A stretch of 64,000 nt of DNA, taken from an uncultured Piscirickettsiaceae bacterium. Lineage in GTDB: Bacteria > Pseudomonadota > Gammaproteobacteria > Methylococcales > Cycloclasticaceae. Where the stretch lies: the NCBI GenBank assembly GCA_913061075.1, contig CAJXSK010000001.1, positions 248,001 to 312,000 on the forward strand, given 5' to 3'. Below are positions 9,108 to 23,102 of this stretch, piece by piece. The notes beneath the pieces are model-generated. The model made no database searches. It saw only the letters and a program-made list of their open reading frames with translations, and was not told where the DNA came from. The position numbers and the translations under genes were made by a program. Position 1 is the first letter of the stretch; every line of letters starts with the position of its first letter.

Positions 9108-10259
9108 ATGAAAATTGCAATTGTGGCGGGAGAGCATTCTGGTGATGTATTGGGTGCTGGGCTAATAATAGAATTACGAAAACGTTACCCCCTTGCAAGT
9201 TTTTATGGCATTGGTGGTTCAAAAATGTTGGCAGAAGGCTTTAGATCTCTTTATCCAATGCACCGGCTGTCTGTTTTTGGCTTATTTGAAGTCATTAAAC
9301 ATTTGCCTGGCTTGTTAACGTTACGAGCAGAATTAACAGCTACATTATTAAGCGATAAACCTGACGTTTTTATTGGTATTGATGCACCTGACTTTAATTT
9401 AAAACTAGAACGGACTTTACATAACCGTCAAATTAAAACAGTACATTATGTAAGTCCAACGGTTTGGGCTTGGCGCCCTAAAAGAATAAAAAAACTGGTA
9501 GGTGCACTTGATGCTTTATTGTGTATCTTCCCGTTCGAAGAAGGGTATTTTAAGGATAAAAACGTCCCAGCTTATTATATTGGTCACCCATTAGCAGATA
9601 AACTGAGTAAAGAAACTGTAACGTTTGATAGTCGCGAACGGTTCGGTCTGAAAAAAGAAGATACTGTTCTAACGTTAATGCCGGGTAGTCGTTTGGGTGA
9701 AATTCAAAAACACGGATTACTGTTTCTAGAGGCCGCCAAACAATGTCAACAAGCATTCGACAGCCTCAAAATTTTAGTGCCGATGTCAGATGACGCAACG
9801 GCGGATGCTTTTAGAGAGTGTTACGAACCTTATGCTGCGACGTTAGATGTCTCAATCCACGTAACCGGTGCCAGTGAGCTTATTACGGCTAGCGATGTTG
9901 TTTTGGTGGCATCTGGGACGGCCACATTGGAGATTATGTTGTTGAAGAAGCCGATGGTGGTGGCTTATAAAGTATCTACGATGACGGCTTGGGTAATAAA
10001 AACGTTTGAAATGCTCAACATTCAGTATGTATCAATGCCAAATTTAATTGCTGGCAAAGAAGTGGTTCCTGAATTTTTGCAAGAAGCGGCAACGCCAAAT
10101 AACTTATCAACACAATTAATTAAATTATTATCAAACCCTAAAATGACGAATGATATGTTAAATGAGTTTGCTAATTTGAAAGAACGGTTAACGTGTAATG
10201 CAGACTATCAAGCTGCAAAAGTTGTACATCATGTCATAGAAGGGTCCCTTGAAAAGTAA
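9108..10259 (+). CDS. lpxB: Lipid-A-disaccharide synthase
   Basis: Glycosyltransferase family 19 enzyme that joins UDP-diacylglucosamine and lipid X to form the lipid A disaccharide on the inner membrane. It has 383 residues. The N-terminal AGEHSGDVLGA motif, the YVSPTVWAWRPKRIKK block, the LMPGSRLGEI motif and the ASGTATLE motif are all present and ordered as in the family. Its last 11 bases overlap the rnhB start. Confidence 0.97.
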   Translation: MKIAIVAGEHSGDVLGAGLIIELRKRYPLASFYGIGGSKMLAEGFRSLYPMHRLSVFGLFEVIKHLPGLLTLRAELTATLLSDKPDVFIGIDAPDFNLKLERTLHNRQIKTVHYVSPTVWAWRPKRIKKLVGALDALLCIFPFEEGYFKDKNVPAYYIGHPLADKLSKETVTFDSRERFGLKKEDTVLTLMPGSRLGEIQKHGLLFLEAAKQCQQAFDSLKILVPMSDDATADAFRECYEPYAATLDVSIHVTGASELITASDVVLVASGTATLEIMLLKKPMVVAYKVSTMTAWVIKTFEMLNIQYVSMPNLIAGKEVVPEFLQEAATPNNLSTQLIKLLSNPKMTNDMLNEFANLKERLTCNADYQAAKVVHHVIEGSLEK

Positions 10260-10824
10260 CGCACTGATTGTAGGGCTTGATGAAGTCGGGCGCGGGTGTT
10301 TGTCTGGCCCCGTTATTGCCGCGGCTGTTATTTTAGATGAAAGTAAAAAAATTGATGGATTAGCTGATTCCAAAAAACTAACAAAATCAAAACGGGAAGC
10401 GTTGGATAAGTCTATAAGACGTGATGCGGTAGCATGGTCTATAGGTCGTGCTGAAGTCTTAGAAATAGACGAAATAAATATTTTAAATGCGAGTCTGTTA
10501 GCAATGAAAAGAGCCTATGAAGGTTTACTTATTAAAGCTGATTATGCGCGTGTGGATGGAATTTATTACCCGGAAATAGAGGTAGATGGTGAATGTATCA
10601 AAGGGGGCGATGATTTGTTTGAAGAAATTTCAGCAGCTTCCATTATTGCGAAAGTATATCGTGATGATCACATGAATACGTTAGACGCTTTTTACTCTGG
10701 TTATGGGTTTGCCCAACATAAAGGTTACCCGACTGCGGAGCATAATAAATTACTTAAAAGTAAGGGGGTGTCAAATGTACACCGCCGTTCTTTTTCTCCT
10801 GTGAAAAGGATGCTAAATGAATAG
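10249..10824 (+). CDS. rnhB: Ribonuclease HII
   Basis: Removes ribonucleotides and RNA from RNA-DNA hybrids. It has 191 residues. The catalytic Asp and Glu are at residues 11-12 in GLDEVGRG, a further Asp is near 103 (ARVDG), and the ASIIAKVYRD block carries the final Asp. The tail HRRSFSPVKRM is typical. The start is TTG at 10249, inside the lpxB end, preceded by AGAAGG at a suitable distance. It overlaps dnaE by eight bases. The lpxB-rnhB-dnaE order is conserved in gammaproteobacteria. Confidence 0.95.
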   Translation: MKSNALIVGLDEVGRGCLSGPVIAAAVILDESKKIDGLADSKKLTKSKREALDKSIRRDAVAWSIGRAEVLEIDEINILNASLLAMKRAYEGLLIKADYARVDGIYYPEIEVDGECIKGGDDLFEEISAASIIAKVYRDDHMNTLDAFYSGYGFAQHKGYPTAEHNKLLKSKGVSNVHRRSFSPVKRMLNE

Positions 10825-13800
10825 TAATACCCCGCAATTTATTCACCTAAAAAATCATACTGAATACTCATTAGTTGATGGGTTGATACGCGTTAATTCT
10901 TTAGTTAAAGAAGCGAAAAAATTGAACATGCCGGCTGTAGCTGTCACTGATCACACTAATTTGTTTGCAACGGTTAAGTTCTATCGTTCAGCGATCGGCT
11001 CAGGTGTTAAGCCTATAGTTGGGGCTGATGTGTTGATTAAAGATACGGCCGATCAAAAGACGCCTTATTTACTCACGTTGCTGGTGCAAAATAGGGAAGG
11101 CTATTTAGGGTTATCTGAATTGATTTCAGATGCGTACCTTGATGGGCAAGAAAAGGGTATTGCATATTTAACAAGTGAACAGGTTTTATCTAAAAACGCG
11201 GGGCTGATTGCCTTATCTGGCGCAATGGATGGAGAGATTGGCCAACATCTACTTGGTAATAACCAAGATGTGGCGAATAAGACACTTGAAAAATGGGTTG
11301 ATGCATTTGGAAATCGCTTTTACATTGAATTGCAACGCGTAGGAAAGCAAGGCGAACAGTCATATGTTCAACAAGCAATTGAATTGGCATCAAGATTTAC
11401 TGTTCCTGTCGTCGCAACGAACGGAAATTGTTTTATTCGTGCAGAAGAATTTGATGCTCATGAGGCTCGGGTTTGTATTAACCAAGGCCGTGTTCTGGGG
11501 GACCCGCGGCGTGTTAAAAACCATACGCCTCAACAATATTTTAAATCGGCCGAAGAAATGCAGGCGCTGTTTGAAGATTTACCTGAAGCAATAGAAAACA
11601 CAGTGCATATTGCTCAGCGATGCAATATAGAACTAACATTGGGAAAGAACTATTTGCCTGATTTCCCTATTCCGGCTGGCTTAACGATAGACCAATACAT
11701 CGGCAAGTTAGCTGAGGAGGGTTTGCAAAAAAGAATATCTGAAACAGCTGGTCGTATTGTTTTTGATGAAGTGACTACTCGAGTATATCAAGAGCGTTTA
11801 AAACGAGAATTAGATGTTATATGTCAGATGGGTTTTCCTGGTTACTTCCTGATTGTTGCAGACTTTATTCAATGGGCCAAAGATAATGCCGTACCAGTAG
11901 GGCCAGGTCGTGGTTCTGGAGCGGGTTCTATTGTTGCCTATGCGATGCGAATAACAGATATTGATCCTATCGAATTTGATTTATTGTTTGAACGGTTTTT
12001 GAACCCTGAGCGTGTGTCTATGCCAGACTTTGATATCGATTTTTGTATGGATGGTCGAGATCGCGTTATCGAATATGTTGGCGAAAAGTATGGCCATGAC
12101 AAAGTGTCTCAAATCATTACGTATGGGCGCATGGCAGCCAAAGCGGTTGTTAGGGATGTTGGCAGAGTGCTTTCTCACCCCTATGGGTTTGTAGATAGAC
12201 TGGCTAAGGCGGTTCCTTTTGAAATAGGTATGACGTTAACCAAGGCGCTTGAGCAAAGCCCTGATTTAAAAGAAGCATATGAGGATGAGGATGAGGTACG
12301 TGAGCTCATTGATTTAGCTTTAAAGCTGGAAGGTGTTGCTCGAAATGCCGGTAAACACGCTGGTGGCGTGGTTATTTCACCAAGCAAGTTAACTGATTTT
12401 TCTCCTTTGTATTGCGAAGAAGGTGGGGGTAGCCTCGTTACCCAATTCGATAAAGATGATATTGAAGCCGTTGGTTTGGTCAAGTTTGATTTCTTGGGAC
12501 TGCGTACCTTAACAATCATTGATTGGGCGCTACAAAACATCAATAAAAGCCTAAAAGGCAAAGGGCAAGAGCTCGTTAATATTGATTCGATACCAAGAGA
12601 CGACGAGTTAACGTACGATTTGTTTAAAAGTTATATGACGACAGCAGTTTTCCAGCTTGAATCCAAAGGTATGAAAGACCTGATTCGTCGTCTTCGACCA
12701 GATTGTTTTGAGGATATTATTGCGTTGGTTGCATTATTCCGTCCTGGTCCTCTTGAGTCTGGCATGGTCGATGATTACATCAATGTAAAGCATGGCCGCA
12801 AAAAAGCCGAGTATCCACACCCATCGCTGGAGTCAATTCTTAAACCTACCAATGGGGTTATTCTATATCAAGAGCAAGTAATGCAAATTGCCCAAGATCT
12901 GGCTGGATATACGTTAGGTGGGGCTGATTTATTGCGTCGCGCAATGGGTAAGAAAAAAGTCGAAGAAATGGCTAAGCAACGAGAGATGTTTACGAAAGGC
13001 GCCGTAGCCAATGATGTAGCGCTCGAAACTGCAACATATATTTTCGATTTAATGGAAAAGTTCGCGGGTTATGGTTTTAATAAATCACATTCTGCAGCAT
13101 ATGCTCTAATTGCCTATCAAACAGCCTGGTTGAAAGCGCATTTCCCATCTGATTTTATGGCTGCTGTTTTGTCGTCAGATATGGACAACACGGATAAGGT
13201 CGTGATGCTCATTGATGAATGTAAGGAAATGGACTTAATTATTTTGCCGCCAGACATTAATCAATCAGAGTATCGTTTTACGACAAATGATGAAGGTGAA
13301 ATATTATATGGCCTTGGCGCTATCAAAGGTGTTGGTGAGGCGGCCATTGAGTCAATAATTGAAGAAAGGGCATCTTTAAACGCATACAAAAACCACGAAG
13401 GTTTTGCCAAAAGCATTGATATAAGAAAAGCCAACAAACGTGTTCAAGAGGCTTTGATTAAATCAGGTGCATTGGATTGTTTTGATAAAAACCGCGCAAG
13501 GTTAATGCATAATTTGCCGAATGTTTTACAAGTTGCGGAACAGCAAAATAAAATTGATTCAGCAGGTCAAAATGATATCTTTGGCTTATCAACAATTGAT
13601 GTAAGCTCTAGATTACAGATAGATGATGTCGAAGAGTGGTCAGAAGACGTTCGGCTCAAAGCTGAAAAAGAAACGTTGGGCTTATACCTAACAGGGCATC
13701 CATTTGATTCAGTTAAAGAGGAGATGTCTGCAATCGTATCGGGCAAGTTATCTAAATTAGTGGAAATGGATTTAGGTACGCCGCAAGGTGGCAATAAATT

Positions 13801-14326
13801 TCGGTCTAAAGGCAAGCCAGTTACAATTGCAGGTTTGATTTTAGAGGTAAGAATCCGTTTAACTAAACGAGGGTCTAAAATCGCAACGATTATTTTGGAT
13901 GATGGCAGTGCAAGGCTAGAACTGGTAGCTTATACAGAGGTTTACGAACAATATAGAGAAATGCTTTTAGCTGAACACATTGTGGTTATTTCAGGCGGAC
14001 TATCGTTTGATGATTTCGCGGGACAAAACAGGGTGAGCATTGAGACTGTTTTGACTGTTGAACAAGCACGTGAAAAGTTTGCTAAAAATATTTTGGTAGA
14101 ATTGACTGAACATTCCGACCTAACAACTGATAACGTTGTTAACCAATTACATAAAACAATAGCAATGTATAAGGGCGGCGAATGCCCAATCAAGATAAAG
14201 TATGCTTCAAACAATGCATCGACAGCGATTGGTTTATCCGAAGATTGGTCTGTTTATCCTAAAGACGCGTTGATTGAAGAATTAAAGAAAATGTTACCAG
14301 AACAGAATAAATTTGTTCGTTTTTAA
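10817..14326 (+). CDS. dnaE: DNA polymerase III subunit alpha
   Basis: Catalytic subunit of the replicative polymerase. It has 1169 residues, close to the E. coli protein. An N-terminal PHP domain starts at LKNHTEYSLVDGL and includes VTDHTNLFA. The palm domain carries PDFDIDFCMDGRD near residues 402-412 with two of the three catalytic aspartates. The finger region includes GYGFNKSHSAAYALIAYQTAWLKAHFP. An OB-fold follows near residue 1000 (VTIAGLILEVRIRLTKRGSKIA). I see no intein or frameshift. The start overlaps rnhB, with AAGGA upstream. Confidence 0.98.
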   Translation: MNSNTPQFIHLKNHTEYSLVDGLIRVNSLVKEAKKLNMPAVAVTDHTNLFATVKFYRSAIGSGVKPIVGADVLIKDTADQKTPYLLTLLVQNREGYLGLSELISDAYLDGQEKGIAYLTSEQVLSKNAGLIALSGAMDGEIGQHLLGNNQDVANKTLEKWVDAFGNRFYIELQRVGKQGEQSYVQQAIELASRFTVPVVATNGNCFIRAEEFDAHEARVCINQGRVLGDPRRVKNHTPQQYFKSAEEMQALFEDLPEAIENTVHIAQRCNIELTLGKNYLPDFPIPAGLTIDQYIGKLAEEGLQKRISETAGRIVFDEVTTRVYQERLKRELDVICQMGFPGYFLIVADFIQWAKDNAVPVGPGRGSGAGSIVAYAMRITDIDPIEFDLLFERFLNPERVSMPDFDIDFCMDGRDRVIEYVGEKYGHDKVSQIITYGRMAAKAVVRDVGRVLSHPYGFVDRLAKAVPFEIGMTLTKALEQSPDLKEAYEDEDEVRELIDLALKLEGVARNAGKHAGGVVISPSKLTDFSPLYCEEGGGSLVTQFDKDDIEAVGLVKFDFLGLRTLTIIDWALQNINKSLKGKGQELVNIDSIPRDDELTYDLFKSYMTTAVFQLESKGMKDLIRRLRPDCFEDIIALVALFRPGPLESGMVDDYINVKHGRKKAEYPHPSLESILKPTNGVILYQEQVMQIAQDLAGYTLGGADLLRRAMGKKKVEEMAKQREMFTKGAVANDVALETATYIFDLMEKFAGYGFNKSHSAAYALIAYQTAWLKAHFPSDFMAAVLSSDMDNTDKVVMLIDECKEMDLIILPPDINQSEYRFTTNDEGEILYGLGAIKGVGEAAIESIIEERASLNAYKNHEGFAKSIDIRKANKRVQEALIKSGALDCFDKNRARLMHNLPNVLQVAEQQNKIDSAGQNDIFGLSTIDVSSRLQIDDVEEWSEDVRLKAEKETLGLYLTGHPFDSVKEEMSAIVSGKLSKLVEMDLGTPQGGNKFRSKGKPVTIAGLILEVRIRLTKRGSKIATIILDDGSARLELVAYTEVYEQYREMLLAEHIVVISGGLSFDDFAGQNRVSIETVLTVEQAREKFAKNILVELTEHSDLTTDNVVNQLHKTIAMYKGGECPIKIKYASNNASTAIGLSEDWSVYPKDALIEELKKMLPEQNKFVRF

Positions 14327-14369
14327 ATAGTCATCGACGCAAGCCACATACTCACGATAAAATAACCAC

Positions 14370-15329
14370 ATGAATATAAATTACTTAGATTTTGAACAGC
14401 CGATTGTTGATCTTGAAGAAAAGATTGAAGAGTTAAGGCGCGTTGGCGATGACAACGAGATTAACCTTCAAAAAGAGATAGAACGCTTGCAAGAAAAATG
14501 CAAAGGATTGACTGAAACCGTTTTTTCGAAACTATCTGACTGGCAGATTTCACAATTATCAAGACACCCTTTGCGTCCTTACTCTTTGGATTATATTGAA
14601 CAAATATTCGATGGTTTTGTTGAATTGCATGGAGACAGGCACTTCTCAGACGATGAGGCAATTGTTGGTGGGCTAACACGTTTAGATGGCCAGCCTGTGA
14701 TGTTAATTGGACATCAAAAAGGTAGGGATACTAAAGAAAAAATAAAACGTAATTTTGGCATGCCTAGACCAGAGGGTTATAGGAAAGCATTGCGTTTGAT
14801 GAAAATGGCAGAACGCTTTAATGTGCCTATCGTTACCTTTATCGATACGCCTGGTGCCTACCCTGGTGTTGGTGCAGAAGAACGCGGCCAAAGCGAAGCG
14901 ATTGCACGTAATTTACTAGAAATGTCTACGCTAAAAACGCCTATTATCAGTTTGGTTATTGGTGAAGGTGGCTCTGGTGGTGCGCTTGCCCTTGGTGTTT
15001 GTGATCGTTTGTACCTTCTAAAATACAGTACATACTCCGTTATTTCTCCTGAAGGCTGTGCGTCCATCTTATGGAAAAGTGCAGAGAAAGCATCACAAGC
15101 GGCTGAGGCAATGGCGATTACATCTACTAAGTTATTGGCTAATGGCTTAATTGATGGTGTTGTTGATGAGCCTCTTGGTGGCGCTCATAGAAATGTAGAG
15201 CAGACTGCGCAAGGTATTAAAAGCGTATTGCTTCAGCAACTTTCAGAATTGAAAAGCAAACCTGCAGAGACGCTTGTTTCAGAACGCTATAAGAAATTGA
15301 TGCGTTATGGACAATTCGAGGAATCATAA
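14370..15329 (+). CDS. accA: Acetyl-CoA carboxylase carboxyltransferase subunit alpha
   Basis: Alpha half of the carboxyltransferase that transfers CO2 from biotin to acetyl-CoA to give malonyl-CoA. It has 319 residues. The N-terminal helical region begins [19 protein letters not shown]. The core contains [38 protein letters not shown] and the glycine-rich oxyanion segment [12 protein letters not shown] near residue 198. Length matches the E. coli protein. The dnaE-accA-tilS order is standard. Confidence 0.98.
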   Translation: MNINYLDFEQPIVDLEEKIEELRRVGDDNEINLQKEIERLQEKCKGLTETVFSKLSDWQISQLSRHPLRPYSLDYIEQIFDGFVELHGDRHFSDDEAIVGGLTRLDGQPVMLIGHQKGRDTKEKIKRNFGMPRPEGYRKALRLMKMAERFNVPIVTFIDTPGAYPGVGAEERGQSEAIARNLLEMSTLKTPIISLVIGEGGSGGALALGVCDRLYLLKYSTYSVISPEGCASILWKSAEKASQAAEAMAITSTKLLANGLIDGVVDEPLGGAHRNVEQTAQGIKSVLLQQLSELKSKPAETLVSERYKKLMRYGQFEES

Positions 15330-15359
15330 CTCTAACACATTGAGTTGTTTGGGTTTACG

Positions 15360-16694
15360 GTGAAACGTTTTCTTCAAAGCCTTAATGCAGCACTCAAACT
15401 AACGCCAGGCTGTGAAACGTTACTAGTTGCATACAGTGGCGGGATAGACTCACACGTGCTGTTGCATGCGTGTAGTGAGCTTCAAGAAAAACAACCCTCT
15501 TTAAATGTAGAAGCTGTTTATATTGATCATGGTTTACATCAAGACTCCGACAAATGGAGGCTGCATTGTAACGCCGTATCTCAACAACTCTCCATACGTT
15601 TTAATTCTATAAAGGTTGATGCGCGCGATGTGAATAACGATGGCCCTGAACAAGCTGCAAGAAAAGCTCGCTATGGCGCGTTTGAAAAACTTGTAAATCA
15701 GGGGGTGGTTTTGTTTACGGCTCAGCATCAAGACGATCAGGCTGAGACGCTGATGTTGCAACTCCTTAGGGGTTGTGGCATTGATGGTTTGGCCGCCATG
15801 CCAAAAGTTGATACCTTTTCAAAAGGCCATTTAGTTAGACCATTTCTTGAATTAGATAAAGCGTCTATCATAGCCTATGCTGAGCATTACAACTTATCTT
15901 GGATCGAAGACCCAAGCAACAAAGAGCTCAACTACAACCGAAATTACCTACGGCACAATGTTATTCCAACAATAAAAGAACGTTGGCCGGCCTTTGCAAG
16001 AACGACCGCTAGAACAGCTAGTCATTGTGCTGAGTCATCTGATGTATTAGACAACTATTTAGCTCAATATATTAATGCGCAAGAACCTCGAATATTAGAT
16101 ATTAGTTCATTAGTACTAAAAGATGGCGCTGAACAAAGAGCTATCTACCGCTATTGGTTAAAATGTAATGACGTAACAATGCCATCATCAAAAATTCTTA
16201 ATGAGATAGTAGAAGGCGTTGTGAATGCAATTGATGATAAATCCCCAATTTTGCAGTGGAATGATGTCGAGGTTAGACGTCATCAGCAATGCTTATACCT
16301 ATTAAATAAATTGTCAGCTATTCCTGCTGGGGATATTATTGACTGGAAAGGCGATAAATGCTCTTTACCTCACTCCCTAGGTGACTTGATGCTAATGCCA
16401 ACAGATGGAGAGGGGATCTCTAAAGATATTTGGACGTCATCGCTTATTACGATCAAATTCAGGCAGGGTGGAGAAAAACTAAAAATTGAAGGTAGGGAAG
16501 GAACGAAACAAGTTAAAAAGCTTTTGAATGAGCGAGCAGTGCCCGTATGGATTAGGCAACGTGTTCCTTTGGTTTATATCAATGATGAGTTAGCTGCGGT
16601 AGCGGGTTATTGGATTAATGCATCGTTTATAGCAAAACCAAATCAACAAGGCTATCAGATTAAATGGCAACAACCGGATTTTTTGATTAACTGA
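15360..16694 (+). CDS. tilS: tRNA(Ile)-lysidine synthetase
   Basis: Modifies C34 of tRNA-Ile(CAU) to lysidine so that it reads AUA. With the GTG start at 15360 the protein has 444 residues, and the PP-loop SGGIDS is at residues 26-31. The C-terminal substrate-binding domains include FRQGGEKLK and the WIRQRVPLVY segment. The frame is open from a TTG at 15345, giving five more residues, but neither start has a good ribosome site. I prefer GTG because it gives the usual short N-terminus before the PP-loop. Confidence 0.93.
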   Translation: MKRFLQSLNAALKLTPGCETLLVAYSGGIDSHVLLHACSELQEKQPSLNVEAVYIDHGLHQDSDKWRLHCNAVSQQLSIRFNSIKVDARDVNNDGPEQAARKARYGAFEKLVNQGVVLFTAQHQDDQAETLMLQLLRGCGIDGLAAMPKVDTFSKGHLVRPFLELDKASIIAYAEHYNLSWIEDPSNKELNYNRNYLRHNVIPTIKERWPAFARTTARTASHCAESSDVLDNYLAQYINAQEPRILDISSLVLKDGAEQRAIYRYWLKCNDVTMPSSKILNEIVEGVVNAIDDKSPILQWNDVEVRRHQQCLYLLNKLSAIPAGDIIDWKGDKCSLPHSLGDLMLMPTDGEGISKDIWTSSLITIKFRQGGEKLKIEGREGTKQVKKLLNERAVPVWIRQRVPLVYINDELAAVAGYWINASFIAKPNQQGYQIKWQQPDFLIN

Positions 16695-16711
16695 GTTTTA
16701 CTAAACTTTTT
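16694..16711 (+). terminator. Weak terminator-like hairpin after tilS
   Basis: AGTTT and AAACT form a five-base-pair stem with a four-base TACT loop, followed directly by a run of five T. It starts on the last base of the tilS stop codon. The AT-rich stem is weak, so termination here is uncertain. Confidence 0.3.
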
Positions 16712-16749
16712 GCTAGTCGTCGTAATCTTTCTAACGGATTGACGTATAA

Positions 16750-18417
<1,668 letters not shown>

Positions 18418-18429
18418 CAGGGAATATTA

Positions 18430-19263
18430 ATGAATGTTTGTGGATTTAATGTAGGTATAGATCAGCCCTTTTTCTTAATTGCGGGCACTTGTGTTGTTGA
18501 AAGCGAGCAGATGACGTTGGATACCGCCGGCGCGTTAAAAGAAATGACAGATGAGCTGGGTATCAACTTTATATATAAGTCATCATTTGATAAAGCTAAC
18601 CGCTCATCTGTGGATAGTTTTAGAGGCCCTGGGATTGAAGAAGGCTTAAGGGTATTGCAAGCAGTTAAGGATCAACTAGGTGTGCCTGTTATTACGGATG
18701 TTCATGAGGACACGCCGATGGACGAGGTGGCTTCAGTAGTCGATATGCTACAAACGCCGGCATTTTTATGTAGACAAACTAATTACATCACGCGCGTGGC
18801 TGAAACTGGCTTACCGGTAAATATTAAAAAAGGTCAATTTCTTGCTCCGTGGGATATGAAACACGTGGTTGATAAAGCGCGTTCGACAGGCAATAAAAAT
18901 ATTATGGTGTGTGAACGTGGCGCGTCGTTTGGATATAACAATTTAGTATCCGATATGCGTTCGGTAACTATTATGCGTGAGACGGGTGCACCGGTTGTAT
19001 TTGATGCAACGCATTCAGTTCAATTACCCGGTGGGCAAGGTAGCACATCAGGCGGACAGCGTGAGTTTGTTCCAACCTTGGCGCGTGCTGCTATAGCTGC
19101 CGGCGTGTCGGGCGTATTTATGGAAACACACCCTGATCCAGAAAAAGCCCTTAGTGATGGCCCAAATTCTGTACCGTTGGATAAGATGAAAGATTTATTA
19201 AGTGTAATGAAACAAATAGATGATGCTGTCAAAAATGCTGGCATTATGCGTGGTGATTTTTAA
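18430..19263 (+). CDS. kdsA: 3-deoxy-8-phosphooctulonate (KDO-8-P) synthase
   Basis: Condenses phosphoenolpyruvate with arabinose 5-phosphate to give KDO-8-phosphate, needed for the LPS inner core. It has 277 residues in a TIM barrel. The [43 protein letters not shown] and [11 protein letters not shown] blocks match the family. It sits between pyrG and eno, as in E. coli relatives and pseudomonads; enolase supplies its PEP substrate. AGGGAA lies upstream of the ATG. Confidence 0.97.
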   Translation: MNVCGFNVGIDQPFFLIAGTCVVESEQMTLDTAGALKEMTDELGINFIYKSSFDKANRSSVDSFRGPGIEEGLRVLQAVKDQLGVPVITDVHEDTPMDEVASVVDMLQTPAFLCRQTNYITRVAETGLPVNIKKGQFLAPWDMKHVVDKARSTGNKNIMVCERGASFGYNNLVSDMRSVTIMRETGAPVVFDATHSVQLPGGQGSTSGGQREFVPTLARAAIAAGVSGVFMETHPDPEKALSDGPNSVPLDKMKDLLSVMKQIDDAVKNAGIMRGDF

Positions 19264-19269
19264 ATTTAA

Positions 19270-20840
<1,571 letters not shown>

Positions 20841-20841
20841 T

Positions 20842-21546
20842 GTGACTAGCAAGAACATTCGCATATGCTGTATTGTTCCTGCCGCTGGCATAGGTGAACG
20901 TATGAAAACGAACGTGCCTAAACAGTATTTACCGTTTCGTTTGTCAACCGTTCTAGATCATACGCTTGAGCGCCTGTTATCTTGTGCACGCATCGAAAAA
21001 ATCATTGTGGTAATAAACAAAGATGACAGTTATTGGCCCTCGTCTGGATTTTTTAAAGACCCACGGATAACACAAGTTGTCGGTGGGAGGGAACGTTCAG
21101 ATTCAGTTCTCAATGGCTTGGTTGTTGCCGAAGAAACGTATGGGGAAGATGCCTGGGTATTAGTCCATGATGCTGCTCGCCCTTGCATAATGGCAAGTGA
21201 TATTGATTTATTAATTGAAGATGCGGTTGCTACAGACCAAGGCACTATATTAGCCGCGCCTGTCCACGACACGGTAAAAAAAGTCTCAAAATCAAGTTTG
21301 GAAACATTAAATAGAAAAATAATATTTCGTGCGCTGACGCCACAAATGTTTCAACTTGGCCAATTAAAAAACGCTATTGCAAATGCAAGCGCTACAAGAA
21401 AACCGGTAACAGATGAAGCGCATGCGGTTGAACTAATGGGCGGTTCTATTGGATTTGTTGAAGGCCGAACAGACAACATTAAAATCACCACGTCATCTGA
21501 CTTATCATTAGCAGATTACTACGTAGAGAAGCAGGAGAATTCATAA
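20842..21546 (+). CDS. ispD: 2-C-methyl-D-erythritol 4-phosphate cytidylyltransferase
   Basis: MEP pathway enzyme that makes CDP-methylerythritol. It has 234 residues. The nucleotide-binding [12 protein letters not shown] loop and PKQYLPF lie at the N-terminus; VHDAARPCI and the LTPQMFQL blocks follow. The GTG start at 20842 lies one base after the ftsB stop. The stop overlaps the ispF ATG by one base. It works with dxr (1.3 kb) and the adjacent ispF. Confidence 0.97.
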   Translation: MTSKNIRICCIVPAAGIGERMKTNVPKQYLPFRLSTVLDHTLERLLSCARIEKIIVVINKDDSYWPSSGFFKDPRITQVVGGRERSDSVLNGLVVAEETYGEDAWVLVHDAARPCIMASDIDLLIEDAVATDQGTILAAPVHDTVKKVSKSSLETLNRKIIFRALTPQMFQLGQLKNAIANASATRKPVTDEAHAVELMGGSIGFVEGRTDNIKITTSSDLSLADYYVEKQENS

Positions 21547-22019
21547 TGCGAATAGGGCATGGTTACGACGCACACCGATTTGTTGCAGATAAACAATTAG
21601 TTCTAGGCGGCGTTGATATTCCATATGAATTTGGCTTGTTAGCGCACTCAGATGGTGACGTTGTGTTACACGCACTGTGTGATGCGTTATTGGGGGCTAC
21701 AGGGTTAGGAGATATAGGACAGCATTTTCCAGACACTGATGCTAATTATGAGAATATAGATAGCAGGATCTTATTAAGGCGTGTTGCAGCTTTACTAGAT
21801 GAGAAGAAAGTATCTTTGCTCAATGCGGACATCACTATTATCGCCCAAGCACCTAAATTAGCCAGTTACCTAGCGACAATGGCAAACAATATCGCATCGG
21901 ATCTAAAGGCAGAAAGTGGCTTAATTAACTTGAAAGCAACAACGACCGAAGGGATGGGGTTTGCTGGCCGTAAAGAAGGTATAGAGGTTCATGCGGTTGT
22001 TTTGCTAAAGAACACATAA
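21546..22019 (+). CDS. ispF: 2-C-methyl-D-erythritol 2,4-cyclodiphosphate synthase
   Basis: Forms the cyclic diphosphate of the MEP pathway. It has 157 residues and is a trimeric zinc enzyme. The DAHRF zinc ligands near residues 8-12, the [21 protein letters not shown] segment and [11 protein letters not shown] are all present. The [15 protein letters not shown] tail is conserved. It is translationally coupled to ispD (TAATG). Confidence 0.98.
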   Translation: MRIGHGYDAHRFVADKQLVLGGVDIPYEFGLLAHSDGDVVLHALCDALLGATGLGDIGQHFPDTDANYENIDSRILLRRVAALLDEKKVSLLNADITIIAQAPKLASYLATMANNIASDLKAESGLINLKATTTEGMGFAGRKEGIEVHAVVLLKNT

Positions 22020-22028
22020 ATCACTATT

Positions 22029-23102
22029 TTGTTAGATTCAAAACCATCGCCTTCTGAAGAGTTCACTCATCACGTGCCACAATTATCATTTTCTAATGAT
22101 GGGGCCTTAGGCTCAGGGGCTTTTCGTTGTACACCTGAAGATTTTATTGTTAATGAACGGCTTTCATTTGAACCAAGTGGGGAAGGTGAGCATGTATTTC
22201 TATCAATCGAAAAAACAGCATTAAATACAGATGATGTTGCGCAGATGTTAGCAAAATTTTCATCTGTTAAAAGACGTGATGTTGCGTACGCAGGAATGAA
22301 AGATCGCCATGCTGTTACGACACAAACGTTCAGTGTACATCTCCCTGGTAAAAGCGCGCCTGACTGGAGCGAACTTAATTCAGATAATATAAACATAATA
22401 GGCGTTTCACGACATAAAAAAAAGCTTAGAACAGGGGCAATTAAAAATAATGCATTTACAATTACCATTAAGAATTGCGCTGTAGATGAAGAATCGTTTC
22501 ACAAGACTTTTTTAACTATCAAAAATGACGGTGTTCCAAACTACTTTATGGAGCAACGTTTTGGCCGCAATGGGCATAACTTATTGATGGCGTATGATAT
22601 TTTTTCGAAAGGTGATGTTTTTAAAAGTAAACGTGTGAAAGGCCTATTGTTGTCTGCCGTGCGTTCTTATTTATTTAATTTGGTCCTATCGCAGCGTGTT
22701 AATGATGGAACGTGGAATAAAGGGTTAACGGGCGATGCGTTTGTATTGGCAGGCACACGGCAGTTTTTTGTTGAAGAGAGTATTACTGAAGACATAATTG
22801 ATAGATTAGAGTCCCATGATATTCATCCTTCTGGTCCGTTGTACGGCGTTGGAGCAGCAACTACTCATAGTGTTGTGGAAGATATTGAACAGTTGATTTT
22901 AAAAGAGCATGCTGTTTTTTGTGATGGACTTTTAAGAGAAAAGGTCGCCTATTCGCGTCGAGCATTAAGGGTGCTTCCCAAGAAAATGTGTATTAAAGAT
23001 ATTGATGAAACGACTAAACAGCTTTCTTTTGAACTGCCTTCTGGAAGTTATGCGACAGCAGTATTAAGAGAGTTGTTTATTTTAAAGAACGGAGCAAGAT
23101 AA
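22029..23102 (+). CDS. truD: tRNA pseudouridine(13) synthase
   Basis: Makes pseudouridine 13 in tRNA-Glu. It has 357 residues and starts with TTG at 22029. The catalytic Asp is in AGMKDRHAVTTQ near residue 91. The NYFMEQRFGRNGHNL block is the family hallmark, and the PLYGVG and AYSRRALRVLP segments follow. The TTG lacks a strong ribosome site. It sits between ispF and uppP; in E. coli truD is followed directly by surE. Confidence 0.95.
   Translation: MLDSKPSPSEEFTHHVPQLSFSNDGALGSGAFRCTPEDFIVNERLSFEPSGEGEHVFLSIEKTALNTDDVAQMLAKFSSVKRRDVAYAGMKDRHAVTTQTFSVHLPGKSAPDWSELNSDNINIIGVSRHKKKLRTGAIKNNAFTITIKNCAVDEESFHKTFLTIKNDGVPNYFMEQRFGRNGHNLLMAYDIFSKGDVFKSKRVKGLLLSAVRSYLFNLVLSQRVNDGTWNKGLTGDAFVLAGTRQFFVEESITEDIIDRLESHDIHPSGPLYGVGAATTHSVVEDIEQLILKEHAVFCDGLLREKVAYSRRALRVLPKKMCIKDIDETTKQLSFELPSGSYATAVLRELFILKNGAR

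Noticed and set aside
12181-12561. Open frame of 126 codons on the minus strand inside dnaE
   Set aside because: It is antisense to strongly conserved coding sequence and has no ribosome site or family resemblance. The same applies to the other antisense frames in the window.
15328-15346. AACTC/GAGTT hairpin after accA
   Set aside because: The stem is only five base pairs with a nine-base loop and no T-run; it is likely chance.
15345-15359. In-frame TTG start for tilS at 15345
   Set aside because: It would add five residues, has no ribosome site, and the GTG at 15360 gives the normal short N-terminus before the PP-loop.
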